A stretch of 64,000 nucleotides of DNA, from the NCBI GenBank assembly GCA_022496185.1, contig WTXG01000050.1, positions 140,185 to 204,184 of the forward strand, in the 5' to 3' direction. Numbering within the stretch: the stretch's first letter is position 1; each line of letters starts with the position of its first letter. The DNA is from Multifurca ochricompacta. Taxonomy: Eukaryota > Basidiomycota > Agaricomycetes > Russulales > Russulaceae. The notes beneath the pieces were generated by a model that saw nothing but the letters and a program-made list of their open reading frames with translations, had not been told where the DNA came from and made no database searches. Both the position numbers and the translations under genes were made by a program. Below are positions 9,878 to 19,435 of this stretch, piece by piece.

Positions 9878-12800
9878 TCATTCTTGGAGTGTTTCGCGTT
9901 TGTTTGGAAACAGAAAGGCGGATTGTGTGCTTGTTGCGGGCCAGAATGAAGGTCTTGAGTGGGATAGGGAGGGGAAAAACAGAAAATTCGCCCCCCATTT
10001 AAGGACGGCGTCGACCCTGATGCTGTGGGAGAGAACTATGATACTGCGCGAGGAGGTCCGGGGCGTGACAGTGTCCTGATCGACCCAGGAGTTCTCGCTT
10101 GCCGGATAGCCAACCCAGCTGACCAGGTATTGTAATTTCCTATTACGACCTACGAGTCTGTGGTTCAGGATGGAGGCGACTTCGTATTCTTCCTCCTGAT
10201 TAATCAGATTGGGTGGGGGAGCAAAACGTTGGGGCCATGGGCATCTGTTTCGCAATAGGGTGATAGGAGATTGATGTGGAAGACATTATGTATCTTCATG
10301 TGTGAAGGTAACGATAGGCGATAAGCGAGGGGGAGATCTGGGTCAAGATCGTGAAGGGGCCGTAACGTCGTGGGGCGAGTTTAGTCGAGGGAAAGTGTGT
10401 CTTGAGGTGTTTACCTTCTAGCCAAACTTGCGAGCCAACAGAAAAGGCAGGCTGGGGTGGTGGAGACGCATGTGATCGGAATGCCTCTTCTGCTGAGTGC
10501 GTGCCGCCAGGAGGTTTTGAATTCGAGCGTCTACTTGTGGGACATCCGTGTCCACTGCCTGGGCACTCCAGGTAAGAGTAGTTCCATGGAGTAAAGCGTG
10601 TGGTGTTAGCTTAGTTTTATCGTGCGGCCAAGAGTTATGAATGTATTGGCCAGTGGCAGGTAATGGGGCCATTGATGTTGATCGTCGCCAAGCCATAAGC
10701 ATAGGTATTGTTCAAGCCAAAGATTCATTCGTTCGCTCGAACCGTCTGTCTGAGGATGGAACGCCGTTGATAAATTTTGTTGGATTTGCAGGACTTTTGC
10801 AAGTGCGTGTGAGAAGTGAGATGTAAATCGGGGATTGCGATCAGAGATAATTCGTTGTGGGATGCCAAAGAGCGGAAAAATATGTCGATAGTATAGTGTG
10901 GCTATTCCTTCGCCCGTGATGTCTTTCGAGCATGGGATAAATCTTGCGGACTTCAAGCATCCTTGATCGACAATCATGAGTACCGTGTCATATCTACCTG
11001 ATGGGGGAAGATCTGTAATGAGATCCATAGCAACATACTGAAATGGACCAGCGGAAGCCGGTACGTCTAGCGGGAAGGAAGGGGCCTTTTTCGTAAGCTT
11101 CGGCTTATTTTCTTGACATTTGGCGCATCCTCGGACGTAATCTTGTACGAATTCTCGTAAGCCGGTACCTGAATATTCTTGCTGGACTTTTCGCGTTGTC
11201 TTATCTATCCCCGGGTGTCCCGCTAGTACGTGGTCGTGATGCTGTTGGAGGATCTCACAGCGTTCGACTAAGGTTCCGGGAAATGGGAGCTTGGCATTGG
11301 AGATTGCATGGATGAACAGATCGGCAGGTAGGACAGTGATCTCATCATTGTTGTCCCCACCCTGATCGGCATCGGGTCGGCGCGAGAGCATATCTGCAAC
11401 GGTGTGTAATTTTCCTGGGACATGTTCGAGCGAAAACTCAAAGTCAGCAAGCTCTTGGAGCCATTGAGCCTGTCGTCGATTTAGCTTTTGGGGTTCTTTA
11501 AAATATTGCAAGTTGTTATGATCTGTGCGGATTTGAACTTTGTGTCTTGCCCCCAGAAGGTACTGGCGCCAGGATCGGAGGGCAACTATAACCATGAACA
11601 ATTCCCGATCGTAAATGTCCCAGTTCCTTTGAGTCGCATCTAGGGTTTTTGACAAGTAGGCTACAGGATGAAGGCGGCCTTCGTGGTCTTTTTGGCTGAG
11701 AGTGGCGCCTAGGGCATATCCAGACGCATCCGTGTCTACAATGAAAGGTTTGTCAAAGTCAGGTTGTGCCAGAACCGGTTGCGAGGTGACCTGCTGTTTC
11801 AACGTATCGAAGGCATCCTGCTCTTGACTTGTCCAGTGCCATGGGTTTTTCACGCTTGTGAGCACGTTCAGGGGTGCTGCGATCTTACTAAACCCCTGAA
11901 TAAAGCGACGATAAAACTGACAGAATCCAAGGAATGAACGGACTTCCTTGACGGTGGTAGGCGTTTTCCAGGTGGCGACTCCTTCCACTTTGATGGGATC
12001 CATATGCACCTGATTAGCCTCCAGAATGAGTCCGAGATATTCAATGCGCGTTTGTTCGAAGGAACACTTTTCCGGTTTGAGATATAGATCTAAGTTGTTG
12101 AGTTTGTCTAAGATGTGATGCACTTTATGGCGATGGTTTTGAAGATCTTGATCAGTATGGATCAGGATATCATCCATATAGACTGTAAACCAAGCCCTTC
12201 CTGAGGCATCATGCTCGTTTAGTTCTTCTCTAAATTCTGCATTCATCATTGTTTGAAACGTTGCGGGAGAGTTTGTCAAGCCAAAAAACATGACATTGGG
12301 TTCATAGAGGCCGCGATTTGTTTTGAAAGCTGCCTTCCATCGATCTTCCGGTGCTATCCGAACATTATTATAACCCCATCGGATATCCATCTTTGTAAAA
12401 AGCGTGCTTCCTCGAACGCGATCAATAAGCTTGGGAATCAGCAGGAGTGGGTATGTATTCTGAATAGTCCAGTCGTTCAATTTTTGGTAGTCCTGGACCG
12501 GTCATAATTTTCCGTCCTTCTTCTTGATAAAAAAGAATGGAGAAGCATAAGGGGACTTCAACTCTTGTATGTACCCCTTCTGCAAATGTTCCTCCAGGAA
12601 GACGTTTAATGCGTCTTGTTCTCCTGGTCCGAGCGGGTAGATCTTGCAATCCAAGGTTGCAGGGGCATCTGGCTTTAATTCGATCCTATGATCCCAAGGC
12701 CGTGAGGCTGGGAACCTTTGTGCTTCCTCATCGCTAAAGACCTTTCGGTGCCGATGATACTCCTGTGGTACGATCTGATCCCAAGATCTTTCTGTCTTAT

Positions 12801-13302
12801 CTTTCGCTTTGATAGCCAATTCCTGTGCAATATTAAGGCGGGAGATCCGTTCATCTGGTACAGTGAAGGAAATTGACTGCGCGAGTTGTCCTGAGGTCCA
12901 ATTGATACTGGGGTTGCTAGCCGCAAACCATGGGTATCCGAGGATCATATCATCTATTCCAATGGACGCTATGTAGAATCGGTGTCGTTGGGTGTCTTTT
13001 GCAGTGGTAATAAGGAGATCCACGCATTGATCTATTTTGTTTGTAGCATTAGGAGAGCCATCCGCGTTTTGTAACTTCTTGGGAATTGTTAATCGTTTTA
13101 TGGGGAGTCGATATTTGATTACTGCTCGGTAGCTGATAAAATTCTCGGTTGCACCGCTGTCCACTAGTGCTTCTATTGTGGCCTTTCGATTCACTCCATG
13201 TAAGGGAACAAACAATTTCATTGATTTGAGTGGTGATCTAAATACATGGTGTGAGACTAGAGCCCAAATGAAGGCCATGTCATTCAGGCGATATAAAAAT
13301 CC
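9878..13302 (-). pseudogene. Element C pol: protease, RT, RNase H, integrase, chromodomain
   Basis: Gypsy Pol. The protease has ALVDSGATENFISY (about 13140-13180) and DDMILGYPWFAASNPSINW. RT has SPFFFIKKKDGKL, MDIRWGYNNVRI and VYMDDILIHT (near 12170). RNase H has VDTDASGYALGATL and RTDHNNLQYF. Integrase has ATDL/ITDLPPSGRYD, ISDRNPRFTS and DGSSERMNLWLEQY. The chromodomain (EEEYEVASIL, YLVSWVGYPASENSW) lies at about 10080-10190. Breaks are TGA at 12502-12504, at the same Arg of GKLRPVQDY that is lost in A and G, a frameshift near 10650 in integrase, and further damage between 10420 and 10260. The protease frame reads through from the -1 side of the gag slippery site with no stop. Confidence 0.9.
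13294..13302 (-). promoter_or_regulatory. Candidate -1 frameshift site, element C gag/pol
   Basis: Minus-strand GGATTTTTA. The zero frame reads GAT TTT TAT and Gag ends a few codons later. The -1 frame reads TTT TTA and runs without a stop into MAFIWALVSHH and the protease. A TTT TTA is close to a canonical slippery heptamer. Confidence 0.62.
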
Positions 13303-14282
13303 TCATTTCCTTTGAATTGGTCTTGCAGCTCAAGATGTTGCTTGTCTGTCATTGTCTTTAGGACCGTGGCGAGTGTCGACATGCTGATGGTGGGGGTGAC
13401 CGACACTGGGGAAGTTGCAGGCGTTCCATTAGATCCGTTGGGTACCGCCGCAGTCGTGGGTGGGACTTCTGAGATGGTGGTGGTCCGGGCCGAGCTATTT
13501 GGGCTTGATTGGGGTTTTCTATTGGGGCAATCTCGAACCAAATGCCCTCGTCGTCCGCACTCAAAGCATCGTCCTTCCTTTCAGTACTGTTCCTTTTCCT
13601 CCGTGGTAGTTGCTTTCCTAACCACATCCACATCCATTGCATTTGGGTCCTTTTTGCGATAGAACGTGAACTTATTTCCCCGAGGTGACGGGGTAGTGAC
13701 TGTTTTATTCCTAGTCAGGCTTTTCATAAAAACCCAATTTGCGTGGTGATGTCGAGCGGATGTTGATGCTTCTTCGAAATTTTCCGGCTGATCTTGCGTC
13801 AGCATTGTCGCAACCAATTGGGTTGGTAAGCTGCGATAGAAGTATTGTCGTGCGGCTGTGTCATCAATGTGTAGTCCGGCCCGAATTGCTAAGTTGCGGA
13901 ATTCGGCAATATAATCATCAATATTTCCCTCCTTCATTTGTAATTTTTCAAGCGCTTGTAATGCTTTTTGTCCTGCCGCGACGTCTGTCCATGCAGCAAG
14001 AAATGTTTGCCGGAATGTTTCCCACACATTTACAACTCCGATTCGTCCTGTGTTAATGTCGGCCAGCCAGTATACTTGTTCCTCCACCCATTGATCTACT
14101 TTTGGACCTCGGATTATTCCTAACGCATAGGCCACCTTGGATCGCTCGTTCTGGACTAGGGGCACGAACGCATTAAGGGCGAAGTGGAGTTCGAGCAAGG
14201 CGAACCATCGTTTCGCATGGGCCCTGTCGCCGTCAAAATAAGAGGGAGGGGCTCCTTCCATACATCCTCCCTGTGGCATTGG

Positions 14283-14419
14283 GATGGGAGCTCCCTGGGG
14301 GTTTCCTCCTGGATTCCCTCCAGGGTTTCCTCCTGGATTTCCGCCTATGTTTCCTCCTGGGTGCCCATTTGGATCTCCTCCAGGGTGTCCACCTGGGTTT
14401 CCTCCTGGTGGGCCTCCTA
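14283..14419 (-). repeat. Pro-Gly-Gly-Asn coding tandem repeat in element C gag
   Basis: About ten imperfect copies of a 12-bp unit (minus-strand consensus CCTGGAGGAAAY) encoding GGNP/GGHP/GGDP-type tetrapeptides. The low-complexity region lies between the Gag N-terminus and the capsid domain. Confidence 0.85.
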
Positions 14420-14843
14420 AATTAAGAGGGTCATTCTTTGGTTGTCTCGTGGTATGACTGAGTTGGGTATGTGTTCGTCCTGGTTCGGTGAGTGTAATGG
14501 TGGCCATTTCTTCAAGAAGGGGTGGAAGTCTGGATGGGAGAGGTGCTGTGGGGGTTTCGGTTTGGGGGCTTTCAGCAGGGGAATCACTTGCGAGTAATGC
14601 AAAGCGATTTTGGTTTTCGAATGGTACGTCTCCAAATCTTTGTCTGGCTGACTGTTCTGGTAGGTTTCGTTCTGGTGACTGGTAGTCGAGGGATTCGTCG
14701 TCTGTCGAGGAGGCCGAGGAGGTCAAAGGGGTCTGGGGTTCGCATGCCGAATATGACGTGATTGTTCCGGGTTCGTGCAAGGGGACGTGTCGTCAGTTGC
14801 CTTGCGGTTTTGGGTGAGTGGTTCTGTTTTCTGTGAAGTCTGA

Positions 14844-15154
14844 AAGTCTGTTCTAATGTCACAGCCAGGTGCTAACTGTGTGCAAGTCAATTCGCGTCAA
14901 GGAGATTAAATCAAGTATCAATGCTTCAAGGGGATCACCAAGTCATTCAAGCTCTGAAGGTCGCAGCAGATGCGCGCGCGAGTCGAAATTGGACAGAGAC
15001 GCGTAGTCTTGTCACTAGATACTGGGGACGAAGACTCCTAAGGCGCGGCTTAGGGGCTCAAGTGGAATCAAGGTTCTTGTCTGATATGGAACACCTGTAT
15101 TGGCACAGGAGAACAGACTTGGTCTGTCTCTGTGAACTGGTAGGTCCTTAAATA
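14844..15154 (-). promoter_or_regulatory. Element C promoter, transcript start and self-priming site
   Basis: On the minus strand the TATA box TATTTAAG is at 15147-15154. AAGTCTGTTCT (15110-15120) starts 34 nt after it. The first bases after the LTR are TTAGAACAGACTT (14844-14856), whose reverse complement contains those 11 nt exactly. This is the arrangement of Tf1-type elements, in which the RNA 5' end folds back to prime minus-strand DNA. No tRNA-type TGG primer site is present. Confidence 0.75.
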
Positions 15155-15434
15155 CAGGGATATTGACAGTAATCTAACATAACTATCTAGGCTTATGACG
15201 ACTGATAGGGCTGGGTCATAGCTATGTCACAACTACATCATGGAGGGGTGAGCAGTCTGGGCAAACCAGTGGGAGATGCAGGTGGATAAGGAGGGGCTAC
15301 GTCGTTAGAAGTCATGCTAGTCTAGATGTAAATAAAAGAGAAGCTTAATATGTATAACCCTGGAGTGATAAGTGACGAAACGCCGAAACGCAAGGTCGAA
15401 CGCCGAAATGCGAAAGTCGAAAATACATGTTACA
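14857..15434 (-). repeat. Element C 5' LTR
   Basis: 578 bp, bounded by TGTCAC and GTTACA in plus orientation. It carries the promoter described for 14844-15154. Flanking duplicate GTCAA is at 15435-15439. Confidence 0.93.
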
Positions 15435-15439
15435 GTCAA

Positions 15440-15660
15440 TGTTCCAGATGTTTTTTTCCTGGGGAAGTGCCAGTCTTCCCAAACCCATTGTTTTAATCAG
15501 TCATGGGTGAATGAAGTTATCAGTGGCTCCAGAGTCCACTAAAATGTCTCGATCAGCCGTCCTCTGTGTAGTTTCAAAATGAACTGGTATTTTCAATGAC
15601 TTGAATCGACTAGCATACACAGAGGTGACATGGAGTGCTTGCGCCCAGGCCGATGGGTTT
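15440..15660 (-). pseudogene. Element A protease, active-site part
   Basis: The start of element A pol between gag and insertion C. It has ALHVTSVYASRFKSLKIPVH, FETTQRTADRDIL, the aspartic-protease motif DSGATDNFI (about 15515-15540) and LPQEKNIWNID at the C junction. A TGA in the segment around 15497-15505 follows FIHP, where element E reads FISQRLQRT. Confidence 0.88.
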
Positions 15661-15664
15661 GAGC

Positions 15665-17179
15665 CTAACAAAAATCCTTTTTCGCAAATGCCTTCTCTAC
15701 CAATATAGCGTGCACTTCCTCACTCTCTTTCATCATGTTGGCCCATATATCCTGAGCTTTCTCCTCTTTTGTTCTCTTGTCCACAGTGGGTGGGTTGTTT
15801 TGAATGGGTCCTTCTACCATGACGGTTGCTGTGGCCACACGTGCCCCCTTCCTGGGACAGTCCCAAGACATATGTCCCAATGCTCTACAGTGAAAGCATC
15901 GTCCTTCCTTCATTAGCGTCTGCCGTTCATCCTCTGTAAGTGCTGCCTGAGCTCGGGTCCAGTCCGCAGAGGTATCCATAGCGTTTGGATCCTTCTGCGT
16001 ATGCTGGGCAGGTTTTACTCCGAAGGTGGCCTTCCATTGGTCTCGGGTCTTTCCCTTTTTGGTGTCAGTTCCAAATCACATTTGGAAGTCCAGATAATCC
16101 TGTTGCTGCTGCCGGGCAGCATCAACCCAACTGTCCCAGTCATGAGGATGATGGAACTGTATAATATTTTTGACTAGCGGGTTAGGCAGTCCTTGTGAGA
16201 AGAGGTCTAATGTAGCCTCCTCGTCTGTGTCGTAACCGGCTCTATTGGCCAGGCTTCTGAACTTGGCGATGTATGCATCTAGTTTGCCTTTCTCCATTCT
16301 GAGGGATTTCAATTCTCGGGCTGCTTTCTGTTTGGCCTGCCTGTCTGTAAAGGCATCTTTGAACCTGTTGGCAATGGTCTCCCAAAGACCTTCACTGGTG
16401 GTGCGACACCCGCTTTCAACTTGTTCGTTCAGCCACTCCAACTGCTCCATGGTCCAGTCATCTACTGCATCCCCTCGAATTAAGGAGAGGAACAGATTGG
16501 CACATTGGAATGGATTGACAATCTGTGGGACATCATGATTAAAGTTCTTGAAGGTCGTGAACTCTAGCATGAATTTCTTGCTCTGCGAGCGATCCCCTGT
16601 AAACGTTTGGGGTAGCACTCCTGACAGTTGCCCTGACGGAGGGGGAATGTTGGGTGGTGCCACCGCAGGGGCTGGTGGCGCGGGATCAGGGAGTTGAGTG
16701 GCGATGGTAGACATGGGTTGATGGAAAGGGGTGACTGTTCGTGCGGATTGTATTGATATCTGTGGGGTTGTCAAAGCAGGGGCTCTGATCGTGACAACTG
16801 CCGGTGCAACCAGAGATGTAGACGCTGCTAATGCTGGTGCTTCTTCTTCGCTGGGTTCTTCTATGTACTCCTCTGGTTCGGAGTCCGTGACAATGGCGGG
16901 AGGGTTTTCTCTCCACGGGCCTAGTCCAAATTCAGGTGGGGCAGGTCCTGTAGTGACCCAAGAGTGTCGGCTATCTGAATATTGGATACAGTACCAAACT
17001 CTTTTCTCGTCATCGTATTCTACCGGTTGGTATCTTCCGTCGTGATAGACATAGTATCCAAACTCGGTTTCAAAATCTTTCCAGGTGGCAGAGCCAAGTA
17101 CTTGCTGTGAAAGATTATGCTTGTCTCTGCGTTTGATGAGTTCTTCTTTGAAGAGGGTCTGACTGCGGCTGGAAGCCAC
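15665..17179 (-). pseudogene. Element A gag
   Basis: Gag structural protein of about 504 codons with one stop. The ATG (MASSRSQTLF) at 17177-17179 lies only about 20 nt after the LTR, so the primer site is essentially the whole leader. The N-terminal 90 residues are rich in Tyr/Trp (DFETEFGYYVYHDGRYQPVE, RVWYCIQYSDSRHSW), then a Pro/Ala linker, then the capsid (TFTGDRSQSKKFMLEF, SLIRGDAVDDWTMEQLEW, AKFRSLANRAGYDTDEE). The knuckle is CFHCRALGHMSWDC (about 15865-15905). TGA at 16076-16078 replaces Arg after FQM. It ends AKKDFC at the slippery site. Confidence 0.9.
15669..15677 (-). promoter_or_regulatory. Candidate -1 frameshift site, element A gag/pol
   Basis: Minus-strand GGATTTTTG. Here the zero frame runs one extra codon (TGT) before TAG. 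The -1 frame (TTG TTA GGC) leads into protease. Confidence 0.58.
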
Positions 17180-17182
17180 TGT

Positions 17183-17466
17183 GAGAGACTCGACTTGATG
17201 TTATGTCTGGTGTGGGATGTTCTGCATGATGTGTGTGACAGCATTGGTCAGAGGTTTCAGATAAGAAGCCAATAAGACTTCTTAGAGTTTAGAGGGATGA
17301 GTCAAAGTCAAAGGGGCTGTTCCCTATGACAGTGTTAAGTGGAGAAGTACCCAAAGTACTGAGACGGACGAGTCAAAGAGTTCAAAGGGAAGTCCAGAAG
17401 ACAAACACCAATGTATTCAATAAGTTGAGTCTGAGGTCTACAAGGTAGCTACAGCAGACTTATATA
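17183..17466 (-). promoter_or_regulatory. Element A promoter and self-priming site
   Basis: TATATAAG on the minus strand at 17459-17466. The predicted transcript start segment AGACTCAACTT (17422-17432) begins 34 nt downstream. The primer-binding site adjacent to the LTR contains AAGTCGAGTCT (17186-17196). It matches except for one C-to-T change at a CpG, which other family members (B 3' LTR, D, E 3' LTR) lack. Confidence 0.7.
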
Positions 17467-17786
17467 CATAACTCAGTGGGCACCTATGAGATAAGAATAC
17501 GGAGTCAAGTGGGCCCGAATATCTGAAAGTGGAGGGCGTAAAGCCTGGCTTCTGATAGGGAACTAAGTAAGTGTCCAATCATAAGATAAGGAGATAACAA
17601 GATAAGAAAGGCAAGCATAGACAAATAGTGTATACACAAGTCCAAACAACAGTCACAGGGATGGGAGCAGTGCATGTGAGGGGTCCCACGAGGGAGATGT
17701 AATAAGGAAGTGCAACGTCGGTGGGCGAGTGGGGTCTCTGTTGGGGAGGGTAAAGAAAATAGGGCTGCTGGGCCCTGGTCGTAACA
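17199..17786 (-). repeat. Element A 5' LTR
   Basis: 588 bp, TGTTAT...GTAACA, same family as the LTRs of B, D and G but a diverged copy. It sits inside the 5' LTR of Copia M, which resumes with CCAAT at 17787. Confidence 0.9.
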
Positions 17787-18111
17787 CCAATGGCCTTTAT
17801 CCCTCATTATTTATTATCTGGCACTTGTGGACTTATTCCCAGTGCGCACAGACCATTTCCCCTGGCCCCCATGGGTATATAAGGGTGTCTGTTTCATCTC
17901 TTCCACTTCAGAGTTCTTCTAACCTCTGAAGTGTAAGTTCCTTTTACTATACTCTTCTTTACCTTTGACTAACTGTCTTCTGTAGACTACTTGTCTTTTA
18001 GGTCAGTAGTATAGTTGTATAGAGTTCTTCTAACCTCTGAAGTACTACTTGTCTTTTAGCCTCACTGCTACTAACCACAGTCAGTATAACCAGCAGCATG
18101 ATTGTTTGACA
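17787..18111 (+). repeat. Copia M 5' LTR, 3' part
   Basis: The right-hand part of a Copia LTR ending TTTGACA. It contains GGTATATAAGGG (about 17873-17884), and a repeated motif (ACTTGTCTTT, AACCTCTGAAGT) in the downstream region. The same sequence in reverse forms the Copia F LTRs. The missing left part was displaced by element A. Confidence 0.85.
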
Positions 18112-18739
18112 GGTTATGGGCCCTGACCACTCATACTGACTGTTTATTCCCCTTTGTTCATAAACAGCTCAACTCACTTTTTGCACATCAAGCTCACAAA
18201 GGCTTCAAAGTCTTTCCCACCAGCTTCTTCCTGTGAGCTTTCTTATTTACCATCTGTGCACCTTAACACCCCACAGGATGATGCAGTTTACTGCTCATCC
18301 TGAACTGTTTGGCTAGCCCTTTGGGGTTCTTGCAAAAGGTGATGAGGGACCCTAAGTGGGTGAAACACCTTGAGCTCCTTGAGTGTGCACTAGGTATTAG
18401 TAATTTCTTAGTTGTAGCTGGGTTTTCATCCCATAGATAGTCTTAGTAGGCCTATAGCCAGAAGCTTGTGGCTTTAAGTCCAGTTAATGCTTGGCTCGAT
18501 CTGTAAGCCAGGTTTAGTGACCTGCAGGTAGAGTTTAGGGTCTAGAACAAGGCATGGGTAGTCACTCCTATGATGCTTGGGCTCGATACAAGTAGGCTGC
18601 ACTACTATAGTCTTTACATAGTAGCTAGAAGGTTTTGTCTCTGGGCAGAAGTATTCACTGCCATGTTGTGGGGGTTCGCCCCACCAGAGGAAACCTAATA
18701 GTCTACTCAGTCATGGCCCCAATCATCTAGGGCTTAATC
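18112..18739 (+). other. Copia M primer-binding site and leader, first part
   Basis: GGTTATGGGCCC (18112-18123) directly follows the LTR. It is complementary to an initiator tRNA-Met anticodon stem-loop (GGGCCCAUAACC), the half-tRNA primer type known for Drosophila copia. The remaining roughly 600 nt are noncoding leader, interrupted by Copia F at 18739/18740 and continuing at 32637. A block near 18330-18600 is strongly conserved with the leaders of F and N. Confidence 0.72.
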
Positions 18740-19140
18740 TGTCAAACAATCATGCTGCTGGTTATACTGACTGTGGTTAGTAGTGGTAAGGCTAGAAAGA
18801 CAAGTATACTTCAGAGGTTTGAAGAAACTCTGAAGTGAAAGACACGAAACAGACACCCTTATATACCCATAGGGGCCAGGGGAAATGGTCTGTGCGCACT
18901 GGGAGTAAGTCCACAAGTGCCGGACAATAAACAATGAGGGATAACAGCCATTGGCCAAGGAGATATCACATGCTTACTGTGCATTACTAAGGACATCACT
19001 AATCAGCTGAGTAAGAAGGGAAAGAAGTGTAATAAAGATAACATAAAAAGTCCGAAACTCCGGAACCTAATCTAATCTTATCTACAGCTAAAGCGATCCT
19101 TAGATGCCTGAAGCATCTCCAGACACATCCTGTGTCAACA
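18740..19140 (-). repeat. Copia F 3' LTR
   Basis: 401 bp, TGTCAA...GTCAACA in plus orientation, almost identical to 32231-32631. The minus strand contains TATATAAGGGTG for the promoter. The adjacent purine-rich tract is CCATGGAGGGA (19141-19151). Confidence 0.93.
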
Positions 19141-19435
19141 TCCCTCCATGGTGAAGGCATCAATCATTAATGGAAATGAGTTAAATGAGCACACCGCTGT
19201 TCACAATTGAATGAACATATCACCAGAGATCCAACTTCTCTAACTCTCAAGTGTGGGTTGTGAGCTTTGCATACGAGTTGTAGATTCGCTTATGCAGGCT
19301 GAAACGCCTGACATATTTGAATGTCTACTTCTGGCAAGCTCACACCACTTGCATCACTCTTGAGGTCGAGAACATGCTCATGTTGCATGGTGGGAAAGTG
19401 AGACTGGTATACAAAGTCTCCAGATTCCAGCTCTT

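Larger units (their letters stand above)
13284..14780 (-). pseudogene. Element C gag with PGGN repeat and zinc knuckle
   Basis: A Gag-like protein of about 498 codons. It starts MHEPGTITSYS (14780), 77 nt from the LTR. A low-complexity N-terminus is followed by the Gly-rich repeat (14283-14419) and a capsid domain (PPSYFDGDRAHAKRWF, ALGIIRGPKVDQWVEE, VWETFRQTFLAAW, DDYIAEFRNLAIRAGL, RQYFYRSLPTQL). A basic stretch and a knuckle, CFECGRRGHLVRDC (about 13530-13570), come next. TGA at 13581-13583 replaces Arg just before the knuckle. The frame ends NEDFYIA after GGATTTTTA (13294-13302), and pol is open in the -1 frame from there. Confidence 0.9.
8157..15434 (-). mobile_element. Ty3/Gypsy chromovirus C inserted in element A
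   Basis: A complete insertion with two 578-bp LTRs (8157-8734 and 14857-15434) and a perfect 5-bp duplication GTCAA. The family differs from A, B, D, E and G: the LTR ends are TGTCAC/GTTACA in plus orientation, Gag has a Pro-Gly-Gly-Asn repeat, and the ORF3 type differs. The order is 5' LTR, primer site, gag, protease, RT, RNase H, integrase, chromodomain, ORF3, polypurine tract, 3' LTR. Solo LTR O and element H share its promoter and primer-site sequence. Its coding frames hold a few TGA stops and small shifts, so it is probably inactive. Confidence 0.94.
1..17786 (-). mobile_element. Ty3/Gypsy chromovirus A, split by nested B and C
   Basis: A minus-strand LTR retrotransposon. Its 5' LTR is at 17199-17786 and its 3' end lies beyond the left edge. 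Its sequence reads LTR, primer site, gag, protease, then insertion C, then the rest of the protease, then insertion B, then RT to base 1. Removing B (TSD CTGCC at 1239-1243 and 7816-7820) and C (TSD GTCAA at 8152-8156 and 15435-15439) rejoins the protease and RT reading frame. A sits inside the 5' LTR of Copia M, whose sequence resumes at 17787. The duplicated bases should be CCAAT (17787-17791), but the other copy is outside the window. A is dead: at least four in-frame TGA stops replace conserved codons. Confidence 0.9.

Noticed and set aside
18490..18610. tRNA-like or SINE insertion in the Copia leader (GGCTCGAT, GGGCTCGATACAAG)
   Set aside because: No proper A and B box spacing and no cloverleaf that I can draw; the block is part of the conserved Copia leader.
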